64,000 nt of DNA. Origin: Ricordea florida. Taxonomy: Eukaryota > Cnidaria > Anthozoa > Corallimorpharia > Ricordeidae. Both the position numbers and the translations under genes were made by a program. The DNA is taken from assembly GCA_949710005.1 (NCBI GenBank), contig OX453276.1, positions 7,439,877 to 7,503,876 on the forward strand, in the 5' to 3' direction. This document shows, piece by piece, positions 42,534 through 54,754 of the stretch (position 1 is its first letter; every line of letters starts with the position of its first letter). The notes under the pieces are model-generated. The model made no database searches. It worked only from the letters and a program-made list of their open reading frames with translations, and was not told where the DNA came from.

Positions 42534-42629
42534 AAAACCCATGTAAGAATGGTGGCATAATGCATGTTGGCCACAACTGTGCATTCAGGTGCTTGTGCCC
42601 GCCGCAGTTCGGAGGCAACTTTTGTGAAG
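42534..42629 (+). CDS. Gene C exon m2: Cys-poor EGF-like module
   Basis: Acceptor TTTACAG ends at 42533, donor GTAGGA starts at 42630; 32 codons, phase 1-1. It reads NPCKNGGIMHVGHNC ... RCLCPPQFGGNFCE with five Cys. Adding the single Cys of m1 gives six, as B reaches with two plus four. Confidence 0.85.
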
Positions 42630-42754
42630 GTAGGAATCTCAATTTCCCGCAAAACGCGAGGGAATAAAGAAGTGAATAATTGTTCACTTCAATGAAGGAG
42701 CTAAGATCATGCTTAACTATGTTGTAAATAAAGAAAAACTGAATTAGGTTGCTT

Positions 42755-43063
42755 CAAGAGAAAATGAGGAAAGAGAACATAACCCTGTCTGATATGATAA
42801 GGGTACAGAATCTATTTTTAGCGCGGAATCTATTTACATCTCGTTCCATGGCGGCGCGGTTTCCCAATACTTAATGTGTAATTCGAGGTCAAACGAAACA
42901 AGATCTCCATGGCGCTTTGAAATTACAACTATGTGATGAGAAGACGAACCATTAGCCATTGGTCAGTTAAAATAATTTCCGGATCTAAGAAAAGATTCTG
43001 TCCCCTTATCATAGTAAGAGAAGCCAGTATGGAAGATACGTTCTCTTACCTCATTTTCTCTTG
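42755..43063. mobile_element. MITE M1 copy 4
   Basis: Ends CAAGAGAAAATGAGG / CCTCATTTTCTCTTG. GTTGCTT flanks both sides exactly (42748-42754, 43064-43070). It carries an extra segment near 42866-42903 (AATACTTAATGTGTAATTCG...). Intron C m2-m3. Confidence 0.8.
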
Positions 43064-44073
43064 GTTGCTTAGATTTGGCGTAAGAAAAACGCAAAAATCA
43101 ATGAGATAGCTTAGCACCTATAGTTCATCATGTCAACGTATGTAAGTTAGCCGCTTCACTTTTAACGTAATTAAACCTTGTAATTAAGTACTAAAAATGC
43201 ATGAGGTAGAAATAAGGAAAAATATAATTTAGGTATAATTGACTTTTCTTTTTCTCCACTTTAATATTGGTCCTCGTTTGAAACTGAAGTGATAGAAATG
43301 TAACAAATACATATCGCGCTGAACGTAGCAGCATATCCGGGACCTTTACATCCCCGCTGTCTGTAAAATTGAATCTCTATTTGTGTAGCGGGAGTAAAAC
43401 AATGGAGAAAACAGCCAGTTTCGACCAAGTAGAGGTTGCGTTTACCCGTCTTTATTACATCCATTTTGAAATCACAGGTGATCCCTTTAATTTGATTGGC
43501 TCACAGCAGTGTGGTCTATTCACGAATCGCACTACCTCAGGCTCTAAATCGCCTCTTTTTTTCTGCCAATGAGAATAAACTGAATGGAAATGTAAAAACG
43601 TTTCCGGTTCCTCTTCTTTCTGAAAACCGGCCAATATAATATTGGCACTTAACAAACAAAAATCCTAGCTGTGTTTGGACTATTAAATTGTGCGATTTCA
43701 AAATTGGATGTGATAAAGTGGTAATTGATTGAACTTCGTGTCGTGCAATTTTGGTCTGAATTTGAATTTGAAATCACGCGCATAATTTCAGACTAAATTG
43801 CATTCCACTCAGTACAATTACCATTATAAACTGCGGCAAATGGATCAGCTTTATAGTATGGCTTTTACAGACGATGCTTTACCCTAACTGACGCAGTTGT
43901 CGTAGGCCATTAATTCCTTCTACAAAATTCCGTTTTATCTCAAAGGCACCTAAAAGCTATAAGCTAAAATAAATTTATCGTTATAACCTCTGTTGACTTC
44001 TACTGCATGTCTTGCTTATTCTCTATTGGATTAATTCCATTTCTGTATCGTAATCCTTCACTGCGGATTGTAG

Positions 44074-44184
44074 AACATTTGTTTTGTTACTGGAATCCTT
44101 GCAAGAATGGTGGAACCTGCAGAGAACTCGGAAATGGCTTTGAATGCAAGTGTAAAGATGGGTTAACGGGAAGAACTTGCGAAG
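44074..44184 (+). CDS. Gene C exon m3: EGF-like module
   Basis: Acceptor ATTGTAG ends at 44073, donor GTACAG starts at 44185; 37 codons, phase 1-1. It reads FCYWNPCKNGGTC ... FECKCKDGLTGRTCE, canonical EGF with six Cys. Confidence 0.88.
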
Positions 44185-44579
44185 GTACAGTGACTAAGCG
44201 TGCCTTTTGTAGGTAATTTGTTTTTGAAACTTATCCCCCATTCACACCAACTAAACATGTTTATTTAAACCAGGTTTTACAACGTGAAAATTGGTAACCG
44301 AACACTGGAACAGGGACTTTTACACAGGATTCAAATAAACTTTAACATGTTCTTTCTATCTGTACTAAATTTGTGGTCGATAACGTCAGTTAGCAACTTT
44401 TATAAAGGAAATAATTTTAAACCATGTTTAACTAAACAGCACTTAAACATTTTTAAGCTTTGGTCTGAACAGGGTATTAGTCTAAAGAGGAGTTTAAACA
44501 AGCAACGTCAGTGTGAAGCAAAACAGTTAGCTCTACCAAAATTACCTTTGGTCTTTTAGCTGGTTTAGGTTTAGGTTTT

Positions 44580-44925
44580 CAGGGGACTAGGAGGTTGCAC
44601 GATTATAAGTTCATACCCTTGTCATCTTCAGTAAATGCATATAAACATTCGTTTTTCCCTAGAACAATTCCGGTCTGGAACGGTCTTCCATTTCGGTGAT
44701 ACATGCGTCATGTGGCGGTGATTTTAAAGCTAGTATTGTATTTAATTAATGTTACTTTATTATACCTTTCTGTTCTCATTAGCTGCTGGTGTAATTTGCT
44801 AATCTAGTTAACAGTATATTTAGTTCAATGTATATTGTAGTTGTCTAGCTAGCCGTTGACCAACCATTGCCAGATTAGTGTACTAATGGCAACTATGACA
44901 ATTAAAGATTAAAGATTTAACGAGG
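44580..44925 (+). mobile_element. LINE 3' end with ATTAAAG tail
   Basis: Translation near 44650 includes HSFFPRTIPVWNGLPF, a typical RT C-terminus. It is followed by an AT-rich 3' region and a short (ATTAAAG)n tail. Intron C m3-m4. Confidence 0.6.
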
Positions 44926-44938
44926 TTTGTACGTATCA

Positions 44939-45012
44939 GGCTTGAACGGGGGATTCGAACCAATAACCTTGCTATACCGGTGCAACGCTCTAACCAACTG
45001 AGCTATCAAGCC
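44939..45012 (-). pseudogene. tRNA-like sequence, SINE head or tRNA pseudogene
   Basis: Reverse strand starts GGCTTGATAGCTCAGTTGG and ends TTCAAGCC: a perfect 7-bp acceptor stem and good D arm. The T stem is badly mismatched and U33 is replaced by C, so a working tRNA is unlikely. The putative anticodon would be GGU. Confidence 0.55.
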
Positions 45013-45285
45013 AACTTGGAGTTGGTCATTTGTGAGTTGACTTCATACTGTACCCGTAGAGGATGAAGAAATGAATGTATATATATATGACAATTTAATA
45101 TTTCAGGTCCTATCTTAGCAACTGACTCTATTGCTTGCATAACTGAGAGGATCTTTCATTTATCAAACTCTTTCTACACATATATGAATTTTTTGTATAT
45201 AAACATTGATTTAAACAGTTAACAATTATTCGATTAAATCGAGGTGAATTGGTATTTACTTTCATAGATAATTTTTCTTCGGCAG

Positions 45286-45396
45286 AACGGAATCATTGTC
45301 AACCGAATCCTTGTCCTCTGCATGCTAAGTGCGTGGAAACAAAGGACAGATTCAAGTGTATTTGTGAGGAGGGATATCAGGGAAAATACTGCAACG
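45286..45396 (+). CDS. Gene C exon m4: EGF-like module
   Basis: Acceptor TCGGCAG ends at 45285, donor GTAAGA starts at 45397; 37 codons, phase 1-1. It reads HCQPNPCPLHAKC ... FKCICEEGYQGKYC. The usual NGG turn is replaced by PLHA. Confidence 0.87.
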
Positions 45397-45550
45397 GTAA
45401 GACGCCCTATACCTACGTAAATTATTTTCTTTTGTTAAGTGTAGTTTAATAAACGAGCAGGAGTGCTTTATCATGTATAAAACACGAGGCAAAAAATGCG
45501 AGTTATTGAACGGTCTCAAAAAAGTTTTATGTAGACCTATTTATTATTAG

Positions 45551-46053
45551 ACTAATATCATAGGTGACGAATTACTCCTTAATTTTGGCGCGAAATTTCA
45601 GCGTTAATTTGTAATTTCACATGTGAAACCCTTCCGTACGTCTCAGTGTCAAGATGGCGACGAAGTTTTAAAATGCCGTAAATGAAGTTTTTAGGGCACA
45701 AAAAGACGTTTTAGAAAACCTGAACACACAAGAGAACATCAAGAAGGATTCTAACAGGTATTTTGCCGAAAAAGTCTGAAAAATTCTGAACTTTATAAGC
45801 CAAATTTAAGGTCTAAACATTTGAGAGAGTAGAGTTCTCGATCGATACGATCCAGGATAAACATGTCAAAAATCCACGATTGCTAACGTAATTCGTCACC
45901 CATGATATTAATAGGTAATCAAATGGTGAACTCGTGAAATTAGTGAATAATTTATTAATCCTAATAATTTCCCTCGGAAAATTATTAGGATTTGGACAAA
46001 ACGCGCGTGAAATTATTCCCTAACTTCACTCGTCACCATTTGATTACACATAC
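45551..46053. mobile_element. MITE M4 copy 2 (longest)
   Basis: Begins ATCATAGGTGACGAATTACT and ends CGTCACCATTTGATTACAC; an inner hairpin CCTAATAATTT/AAATTATTAGG. Intron C m4-m5. Confidence 0.72.
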
Positions 46054-46235
46054 CAATTAAACTTTGTATTTTGGTGTGTTTTGACCAACAAAATTGAACC
46101 CAAATGTTAGCTGTGTCTATATCGGATATTAAGACACTCATTAAACATTAATTTCCTTTACATTTTCCTTATGAATTTGAGTTTTTGAAGTATAGTATCA
46201 AACACAGAAAAGAGAAAATAGTACACTTAGCGGAG

Positions 46236-46405
46236 TTCGATTCACGGCCCCGGCGTTACATGTGGTTTTTCTACGGGTACTCCGGTTTTCCCCATTCCAA
46301 ACCAACATTTGATTTGATTTGATTTGATTTGTGCTTTACAGTGTCCCCAATTAGTAGGTCAGTGCTAGATACAATTGCCACTGAAATAAAGTTCATTAAT
46401 TCATT
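46236..46405 (+). mobile_element. tRNA-derived SINE, family 1, truncated + copy
   Basis: Starts at the B box (GAGTTCGATTCACGG), continues GGTACTCCGGTTTTCCCC, (TTTGA)n and CTTTACAGTGTCCCC, and ends AAAGTTCATTAATTCATTA. Confidence 0.72.
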
Positions 46406-46945
46406 ATTGAGTTCATCAGATTAACATGATTAAGCACGCTAGAAATTTCAAGTTTTCGCCTTATCTCTACACACCTCGAATTTGCGTAAGTACTCCACTG
46501 CGTCATGTCTTAAATTCTCTTCTCAGTGCGTTATATTTGATGAAACACTTTACTTTGTGTTTGATATATTGATGTTAATTTTGGAATTCAGCTCGGGTCG
46601 AAGGGCTTTTCTCATAGGCCTGTAATGATATTCTAACATTAAACATGTCTTTCAAATTCTTCCTTTTGCAGTACGAGCAATCAAAATAATAATTTCACTG
46701 TTAATAGACAATTTAGGTTTTCTAGCGGACAACTTGTTATAACAGTAACGTATCATCATGCATATTGCCCAAACATTTTAGAAATTAAAGACAGTGCGTT
46801 CATGTATACATTGGTTAGTTTATAAGTAATAACTGCATTGTGTCAATTACTAGTTATTTTGTCAGTTATCTCTGTTAAAAGAACTCTTTTTTTGCAAATA
46901 CTCAGAAAAAGGTGTTTTTTTCTTCCCGTTCGTTTTTGGCTGTAG

Positions 46946-47056
46946 AAGTGGATCCATGCTTCCCAAGTCCTTGTAAAAACAATGGGGTTTGTAGAGACAT
47001 CAAAGGCGTTGCCAACTGCGAATGCAAACCTCCTTATAAGGGAATGTTTTGTACAG
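46946..47056 (+). CDS. Gene C exon m5: EGF-like module
   Basis: Acceptor GCTGTAG ends at 46945, donor GTATGT starts at 47057; 37 codons, phase 1-1. It reads DPCFPSPCKNNGVC ... NCECKPPYKGMFC, paired with B m5. Confidence 0.88.
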
Positions 47057-47080
47057 GTATGTTTGTAAGGTAATCAAATG

Positions 47081-47471
47081 ATTATGATAATGATAATGAA
47101 TTTGTGTAGCGCTCTTTTTCATATGGATATGTTCAAAGATGCCTTGCATCAATTCTTCTATTAATTAATTGATTATAATGAGACTTGACAAAAGGTCGAC
47201 CACAGCACCGGGTTCTACGCTTCCGACTCTTTTCAAGCATTGTTGTGGGGTCTTTAACGTACCACAAGAACAGTGCTATGAGATGGGGCCTACGGGTTTT
47301 CGTCCTTATCCGAGAAGACTAGAATGTCTCACCATGTGTAGATGTCATAACAAAGGCAGCACATTCTCCTCAGTTATTTTTAAGACCTTGAGTGTTGGTC
47401 CGGCCGAGATTTGAACTCACGACCTCCCGCTCGACAGGCCAGCGCTCTACCAACTGAGCTAACCAGGCGGC
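47081..47471 (-). mobile_element. tRNA-derived SINE, family 2, near full-length antisense copy
   Basis: Reverse strand: GCCTGGTTAGCTCAGTTGGT A box, GAGTTCAAATCTC B box, body shared with 3557-3762, and a TTATCATTATC tail. Intron C m5-m6. Confidence 0.78.
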
Positions 47472-48445
47472 GATTGGACTATGCGCCGGGCGTTTCGCAT
47501 GCGCTGTAGGTTTAAATGAATTTCAGGTCAAAATGGTTCCAAACCAGTTTGATTTATTGTTTCCTTTGTTTCAGATTATTGGAGGATTTAATTTATGGAC
47601 ATTTATCTGAAGCAAAGGAAAAAAAAAACACACAAATCAAACTAGTTTGGAGCCATTTTGACCTGGAATTCATTTTAAACCACAACACATCATATATCTG
47701 CCTTTTTAAGAACAATTTCGCACAATTTCTTAAGAAAAATTAACGTGTCACTATATTGTTTCGTTTCTGTCATACATTTAATAGTACGCCAAAACAAATA
47801 TGAAATATCAAATGCTAAGATTATAGATATAAAACACGATAACTACTAGCAGATAGATTCATTTGTCGCCACACCTAGCATTTTAGTGGAAAGGATTTTT
47901 TTTCCGCAAGCTTTTGTTTTGTTTCGTCAGCATCAATCAACAAAAAATGTTTTAATTCGATCTGAACTGTGCACCCATCTTTAAAAGCATCCTTTTATTA
48001 CTTTACTCCCTCTTCCTGAAATTAAGATTGAAGTATTTTGATTCATTTACAGTAGTTCTTATTTCATGCTTTCCATTTGCTTTAATTTTTTTTGGCTACT
48101 GCATATGAAGTAACACAGGAGCCAATGTGCCAAAGGAAACACGAGTGATTGAGTGAGTGAAGGAGCCAATCAGCGCGTGTCTAGTATTTAGCCAATCACA
48201 ATGCACAATACCATTCGCGCACCGCGAAGAATTGTGGGTATGTAAAAGTAATAAAATCGAGGAAACGCGATAGTTGTGGCAAAAGGTCCGAACATACTTA
48301 ATAAATGCAGTAGCCACATGCATGCAATGCTTGCCTATTTTTTTGCGAGCAAGAATATAAAAACGTCCGATTCTATTTTAACCCCTCTTCAAAATCATCC
48401 TTTTCTGCTACGAAAGGGATTTATATTGTTTTTTTTTTCCTCTAG
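47472..48445 (+). other. Right part of intron C m5-m6
   Basis: An inverted pair TCAAAATGGTTCCAAACCAG (about 47527) and TAGTTTGGAGCCATTTTGA (about 47643) brackets a small fold-back. Another MITE-like block with CCAATCAG lies near 48110-48310. No exon. Confidence 0.45.
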
Positions 48446-48553
48446 ACATTTTGATCTGTTTTCGCAATCCATGCCACAATGGGGCCTTATGCGTGGAGAA
48501 TCCGAAGGCTCCCTGTACATGTAAAAGAGGATATATCGGGACGTACTGTGAAG
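48446..48553 (+). CDS. Gene C exon m6: EGF-like module
   Basis: Acceptor CCTCTAG ends at 48445, donor GTAACA starts at 48554; 36 codons, phase 1-1. It reads [16 protein letters not shown] ... [14 protein letters not shown], closely paired with B m6. Confidence 0.88.
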
Positions 48554-48693
48554 GTAACAAGAACTGAATGCTTTTCCACTTTCTGTTTCTGTTATTTTTA
48601 TTTATTGATTATTTATCCAGGGGCATCCAATTCAGTAGGGCTAGTTTAAGTGGAGCCCTGAGACAACACAAAACAAGGACACTAGTTATGGTA

Positions 48694-48812
48694 GTCATAC
48701 GGTTTCGAGGTCAATTTGGAATTAATTTGCAAGAGTGAGCTTTTTGAAAAACTCGCTCACTCACATAAGTGCAAATTAATTCCAAATTGAACGAGAAAAA
48801 CCGTATGATGAC
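48694..48812. mobile_element. Fold-back MITE
   Basis: GTCATACGGTTT ... CAATTTGGAATTAATTTGCA pairs with TGCAAATTAATTCCAAATTG ... AAACCGTATGATGAC. Intron C m6-m7. Confidence 0.75.
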
Positions 48813-49607
48813 TTGTTAATAATATAAACATGAAAAAAAGTATTGGCCAGAGTAAACCTTTTTGATTTAACGTAACCATTTTTTCTGAGAAAACTTTTTC
48901 AAAGTTTCGGCAGAAAAGTTTCGTCATTATTTTACGTGATATCATTGTCTTAGAAAATTTCCTATTATCTTTCAGCCAATCATAATCAAGATTTTCGATG
49001 TGTAATTTGCACTGGTGTTACACTTGAACTGCATTGCTCTCAGCCAATCAGAATCGATTAATTTGTCATGTCTATTATTAAAACACTAAAACTAGACAGT
49101 CAATTAAGTCATAAAGGCAACATGTGCCATAGGCGATACTGTTTAAGATCGAGCGTCTCCTATTGTGCAATGTTTCTCGGAAGGTTGCTATAGGTCCAAG
49201 CACCGTTTGCGCATACTCTGAAGCTCCCTTTATATTTAGCAGCTTTTTGGAAAAGGAGAGCGCAGCAACGTAGGAGAGCGCAGCAACGTTTTATACTAAA
49301 GAAAGTGAAAGCTTGACGCTTAAAAGAAGGAAAATGTTTACTTATTTTAACATGAGTTTGGAATTTACTTACGCCAGTTAAGCTGGTATATATGGTATAA
49401 AGGTCATGATCATTTTGGTATAGTGTATAATAACTTAACAGAGGCAGGTTTTTGAACTGACGGCTGCCAAACGAGAACCAAAGTTATGACACCACTGTTA
49501 TTTTAAACCTGCTTTCACTAAACACATCTTGTTATTCGATCAATAAGTCCGATAAACCCATCAGTACTCAAAGAAAATACGTTAACTTATTGTGTTCTTT
49601 CGTTCAG

Positions 49608-49721
49608 AACATGTGTGTTATCCGAACCCATGCGCCAACGGTGGAACTTGCAGAGTTATAGAGAACCAGGGAAAGCACAAATGCGTGTGTCCCCCCGGAT
49701 TCACTGGAGAACTGTGCCATA
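49608..49721 (+). CDS. Gene C exon m7: EGF-like module
   Basis: Acceptor CGTTCAG ends at 49607, donor GTAAGA starts at 49722; 38 codons, phase 1-1. It reads EHVCYPNPCANGGTC ... HKCVCPPGFTGELCH, a canonical EGF. Confidence 0.88.
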
Positions 49722-50154
49722 GTAAGAATGATGCTAGTCAATAACAAATCACTCCTTGTTCTCATGCTTTGCCGATATGGCAATTCATTTTTTTCATAAA
49801 GTATAATTATTTTTCCTAGCATAATTAAGACAAATGGGATTCTAGCAATAAACGGGGTTTGTCTTTGAATTTCTTCTACTTCACCTTCATGAGATGTTAT
49901 TTGATTTTCGTACTATACGCGTAAATTTCCCTATAACATAGATGATACATCGAGTTTCTGAGAAAAGCAGTTTTTTTTTCTAATATCTAACACTTTATTA
50001 TTTGAAATTTGCGTCGCAAGCATTGAAAATTGACAAATAACGAGATCTCATGGGTGAAAATGTTAGCGATCAAGAATCGAAAAAGGGGTATAAAGACTCG
50101 TGAGTGGCTTCCTATTTCGAACAGTTATCATGTAATCTGGTGTCAATTAGGATC

Positions 50155-50415
50155 AAGAGAAAATGAGGAAAGAGAGCATAACCCCGTCTGACATGATAAG
50201 GGGACAGAATCTACTTTTAGCGACGAATCTATTTATATCTCGTTCCATGGCTGCGCGGTTTCCACATGGCGCATTGAAATAACAACCACGTGATGAGAAC
50301 GACATCAGCCATTGGTCAGTTGAAATTGTTTTCGGATCTAAAATAGATTCTGTCCCCTTATCATAGTAAGAGAACCCAGTATGGAAGATACGTTCTCTTA
50401 CCACATTTTCTCTTG
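50155..50415. mobile_element. MITE M1 copy 5
   Basis: Ends CAAGAGAAAATGAGG / CATTTTCTCTTG. TTAGGAT precedes, and GTTAGGAT follows, the first base offset. Intron C m7-m8. Confidence 0.76.
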
Positions 50416-50573
50416 GTTAGGATGTTGTAACCGGAAAGGGCACGGTATTTCGCACACAATGTAATCAGTGCATGAAAAACAAACAGCAAACATCGATGGA
50501 TTACTCTTTTCCAGGTGACAGGAGTACCAAGTATTCTGTTTTAGTTGATTTTGGCATGTTTTTTCTTCCCTAG

Positions 50574-50729
50574 TCCCGCATCCTTGCGCTGTGAATGTCT
50601 GTCTCAACGGAGGAACATGTATCGATGCACATACCAGCGAATATGGAAGTAACAGTCTGGCGGTTTCTCCAGTTATTTTGGACTTTTACTGTCAATGTCT
50701 GGTTGGATTTACTGGGAAGAAATGCGAAA
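50574..50729 (+). CDS. Gene C exon m8: EGF-like module with long loop
   Basis: Acceptor TCCCTAG ends at 50573, donor GTAAGT starts at 50730; 52 codons, phase 1-1. It reads HPCAVNVCLNGGTC, a 23-residue hydrophobic/Ser-rich C3-C4 loop, then YCQCLVGFTGKKCE. Confidence 0.88.
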
Positions 50730-51565
50730 GTAAGTAGAACGCATAACCTCACCACTATACATTTTTTGGAAATCACGGTCGACTTGATAGTTCTGCCTCT
50801 AAAAACGTTTTTTCTGTTTTACGTTTCACTTCTTAGAACTATTATATTAATATGTCTTCAACAAAATTTTTTCCGTTTTAAGAGGTACTCACGAAACAAT
50901 TGTGTCAAGGTTTAAGCAAACATAGAGAAGAAATGTGTTTTTATTTTTACAATTCTGACCAAATTGCACGTGTCCTTTGGTTCCGTAATTCATTTGATAG
51001 CAAATAACATTTCAAGCCTGAGCCTTAGTTATCACAGATGAATGTATTGGGACTTGTAACTTCACCGAGTTGATACGGGGATCATGTTTCGATGTTTCGC
51101 TTCGACTCCCTGAAGCCAAAAACCACTTTTAGAGGACTTTATAGATCAGAGATATTAAATCTAAGGGTGGTGGTGGGGGGGGTAATCAGCTATAAAAATG
51201 ACGCGGGTACTTGTCGTATCTTTTAGGGTTTAAATTTGTGGATTGGTATCGCTTAGGGTGCTAAAACCTAAAATGACTGCTGCCAAAGTTACTTCGGCAT
51301 CTTTTAGGGGCCTGCAGTAAACGCATTGCCAAATACGTTCAAAACTTCGCTGAAAAGAAAGTGTTCCAAAGTTATCTTTGTCACTACTAAAACTTACGGA
51401 CCAATTTATATAACTGTTTTGTTGATTTTGAATTGGTACGTCTTAGGGATGGAAAGGAATTTGTAACAAGCCGGAATTTGTAACACGCATTTGTACGGAG
51501 TTACCCCCCGGGATATTAAATTTAGTAAGATTTAATACCATAGTAAATCGTCATTGATTTTCCAG
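50730..51565 (+). other. Intron C m8-m9
   Basis: Loose repeats of TCTTTTAGGG and CTTAGGG words near 51220-51460; no gene. Confidence 0.4.
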
Positions 51566-51661
51566 CAAAAATTTGCGATCTGTGTGATAAAAATGCAGTG
51601 TGCATCAACAACCTCTGCGTCTGTAAAAAGAACTTCACTGGGAATGGCTTTTATTGCAAAG
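51566..51661 (+). CDS. Gene C exon m9: compact six-Cys module
   Basis: Acceptor TTTCCAG ends at 51565, donor GTAAGA starts at 51662; 32 codons, phase 1-1. It reads ICDLCDKNAVC ... LCVCKKNFTGNGFYC. Confidence 0.87.
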
Positions 51662-52021
51662 GTAAGAGATCATTTTTTTAGTGTAGTTTCTTAATGTTTA
51701 CAAGTCTCATATTTAAAACATTGTCCAGTAATAATTTACTGCAGCTTGTACAGTCTCCTACGATTTGTCCCCTGGGCGATGTTTAATTAACCTTTGATAG
51801 CACGGTAGGTCTCAGTTGTCAGAGCAACGCTACGTACACTAGATATAACTCTTTACGTGGAGTGGTTTTCTATATGCGATGTTTGGCAATTGATTTAATT
51901 CCCTGTGCCTTTAATTATCGATTAGCGTAATGTGCCTTGTAGCTGCATTTGTGATAGAACGCTTGTAGATTTACACTTAAGACTGGATAGAAACACGGAA
52001 AATGTTTTCTATTTCTTAATT

Positions 52022-52315
52022 AGTAAAAATCTACATGGACACTAAAGTAAATCCGGCAATCTGATTGGCTGAGGTATTGCACACTATCAACCATTGCTGA
52101 TTACAGCACTTGGTTGAAGATCGTTTTCAAAATTATCGCGCCTTCGAGACGTTTCACAGGAAGATTTAGTATTTTGGCAATTTTTTTTATCGACACATGA
52201 TTCGTTTGTTATGATTTTTACTAAAACAATTAGATTTCTATGAAGTAATAGTTGATAGCCCTCATCAACTATCACTTCGTACAATTCGAGAGCGAATAAT
52301 CTAATTGCTAATTAA
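52022..52315. mobile_element. Fold-back MITE, inverted relative of 6695-7040
   Basis: AGTAAAAATCTAC, CAATCTGATTGGCTGAG, CAGCACTTGGTTGAAGATCG and the AGTTGATAG/CTATCA hairpin mirror the copy in gene A. Intron C m9-m10. Confidence 0.65.
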
Positions 52316-52942
52316 TTAGCCTTTTAGGTACATACAGTATCTGTGTTTGGAATCTGAAGTGTCTCTTTTTAAGAAGCTACACGACTATACTGGCTGATTG
52401 ACAAACTGATAGGACTTTCACGAGTTTGGTAGCTCTACAATAACCTGACAGCGAACCAAAGACATAAATGAATGAGTCCTTAAAAAAGAGCTCTTCGCAT
52501 GCAACCATTCGAGCACGTTTATTCAGAGTCAGGCGAGTTTGTCCATAGAAACGCCCTCGTGCACAATACCACTGCATAACAGTAGGCACCAAAAAACCGC
52601 GCGTCGAGCACGCGCTCAGTGCGTGCTTGCATGACTTGTGTTCAAAGCGCGTTTTATGAGAGGTTATCTTTGGTCACTATAGTAGGTAGAAAATTAGAAA
52701 ATCATTGCCACTGGGACACGTATGAAAATGATATTCACATCATTTCACATTTTAATACTCTTTCTTAAAGTAACATTGATAACATGTGGACGTAACAAGT
52801 CAGTTTAACTGAGGTACCTTTCAGCAATATAATGTTTCACCAAGATTGTTATAACTTGGACACGATCGATGCAGTATGATGTTTTGATTTCAAAAAGAAA
52901 AAGATTGTCTCCAAACCTTTAAACCCAGATATCATGTTTCAG

Positions 52943-53059
52943 AGATTGATGACCCTTGCAAGCCAAACCCATGTAAGAACAAAGGAACGTGCGTCTTAGG
53001 ACCCGACATTTCCTATTCATGCAATTGTGCCTGGGGATATTGTGGACCTCATTGCGAAT
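52943..53059 (+). CDS. Gene C exon m10: EGF-like module with seventh Cys
   Basis: Acceptor GTTTCAG ends at 52942, donor GTAAGA starts at 53060; 39 codons, phase 1-1. It reads DPCKPNPCKNKGTC ... SCNCAWGYCGPHCE; the GYCG Cys is extra, as in B m10. Confidence 0.88.
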
Positions 53060-53087
53060 GTAAGAATATGATTTATTAGTATGTCTG

Positions 53088-53350
53088 ATCAAATGGTGAC
53101 GTGTGAAATAGGGAATAATTTCACGCGCGTTTTGTCCAAATTCTAATGGATTCCAGAGTCTTTATTTCACGATTATACCATTTGATTACCTATTAATATA
53201 ATGCGTGACAAATAACATTCACTCAGAAGCCATTTGGCACCGTAGGAGAAGTTGCCATAGTAGCATTGTAATTTCCCATTTGAAATTATAAATCAACGTT
53301 AAAATTTCGGGCCAAAGTTAAGAAGTAATTTGTCCTCCATGATATTATAT
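53088..53350. mobile_element. MITE M4 copy 3
   Basis: CAAATGGTGACGTGTGAAAT to GTAATTTGTCCTCCATGATA, inverted relative to copies 1 and 2. Intron C m10-m11. Confidence 0.68.
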
Positions 53351-53827
53351 AAGCTAACATTGACAAACAGACAGACAGACACGTAAATTTAATTATTGAG
53401 TTCAGGGCAGTCCTTTCAAATGCTTAAGAGCAACCCGCTATCGACAGTATCCCTAAGCACTAAGTTACGAGTTAATCTTTATAGTCTTAAAAGTAAGACA
53501 ATTTACTCTAATTTTCTTGAAATCTAAATTCCCAACTCTTAACATGAATCCTGAATTCTTAAAATATTAAATAGATTTAGGCAAGCCTAAAAGCGGAGCT
53601 CCTCACACAGACCCTCACACATTGAAAATGCTGTCACTAAAGTTATTAAATACGCCTGGTGTACGCAACTACTTAATGAAGATTCGATAGGTGAAATAAA
53701 TCGTCAAAACAAAATACATCTAGCTCGCGACTCAACGGAAAAACCATTACCTGGTCAGCAAAATTATAATAGTTTTAAAGCAACACCAAAAGCAGCTTGG
53801 CAGCTCTTTAACAAATGAAAAATAGAC

Positions 53828-53933
53828 ACTCAGCTTTATGCTTATGTCCCTCCGAAAATGCTTGAAAACTTGTAGGAAGAACTCAGCTTTATGCTTATGT
53901 CCCTCCAAAAACGCTTGAAAACTTGTAGGAAGA
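53828..53933 (+). repeat. 53-bp tandem duplication
   Basis: Two copies of ACTCAGCTTTATGCTTATGT ... TTGTAGGAAGA, three mismatches at most. A (GTC)n run follows at 54120-54140. Confidence 0.8.
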
Positions 53934-54538
53934 AAATGTTTCCTCCAAAACCGCTATGAATAATCCGTTTCTTCAGCAAAACATTGTAGATCGCTGTAGA
54001 CTGCTGGCTGTAGGTTGTGTAGCCGCGGCAAGCCGCGAAAAGCGCGCGAAAAACAAAGCCTCGTTTCGGTTTAAGACCTTCTAAATATCCCGGATGACTA
54101 TGGCCGCCATGTTGGGGCAACGTCGTCGTCGTCGTCGTCGCTAGGCGCACGCGCCCGCGAGCCATGCCGCTAGCCACGATGACCATAAAAACTCAAACGC
54201 ATGGTTTTCTCAATTTCTATCCTCGCACGGTAGTTATGGGGCTCCGCTCTGCGGCTCTTCGAGCCGCTGTGGAGCTCCGCTATGAAATACTTAAATTACT
54301 TTTTTCTAGAAATCTGGTTCGGTCCTCTACAGAAAATATTGTACGCTACTCGGCAAATGTTTATGCATTTGATATTTTCTTGTTAAGAGGGAGGTGATTT
54401 ATGATAACAGAGTCATCGTTAGAAATTTGTTACAAACAGTATTACAAAATTGAGATAATTATAAATTAAACAGTGTCTACACATTTATGTAGAAAAAATT
54501 TTCTACAGTGTCTAACGTGCTGTTTGCCTGACTTTCAG

Positions 54539-54652
54539 CTGTTTGCAATCCCTGTTTGTCAAGCCCTTGTAAGAATAACGGGACTTGCAGAATGGTTGGC
54601 AATGCATATATCTGCAGCTGTCCTCCAGGCTTCACTGGGTCACAGTGCGAAA
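54539..54652 (+). CDS. Gene C exon m11: EGF-like module with seventh Cys
   Basis: Acceptor CTTTCAG ends at 54538, donor GTAAGT starts at 54653; 38 codons, phase 1-1. It reads [16 protein letters not shown] ... [14 protein letters not shown]; the first Cys is additional, as in B m11. Confidence 0.87.
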
Positions 54653-54754
54653 GTAAGTATAGATTAAAATTTGAAATTCAATGTTCGTGAAGCAATGAAC
54701 TAATAATCTTATTGGTTTAACACCTTCTGATTTAAATACGACAGTTGAGGATAA

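Noticed and set aside
44939..45012. Functional tRNA gene on the - strand
   Set aside because: Good acceptor and D arms but a broken T stem and no U33.
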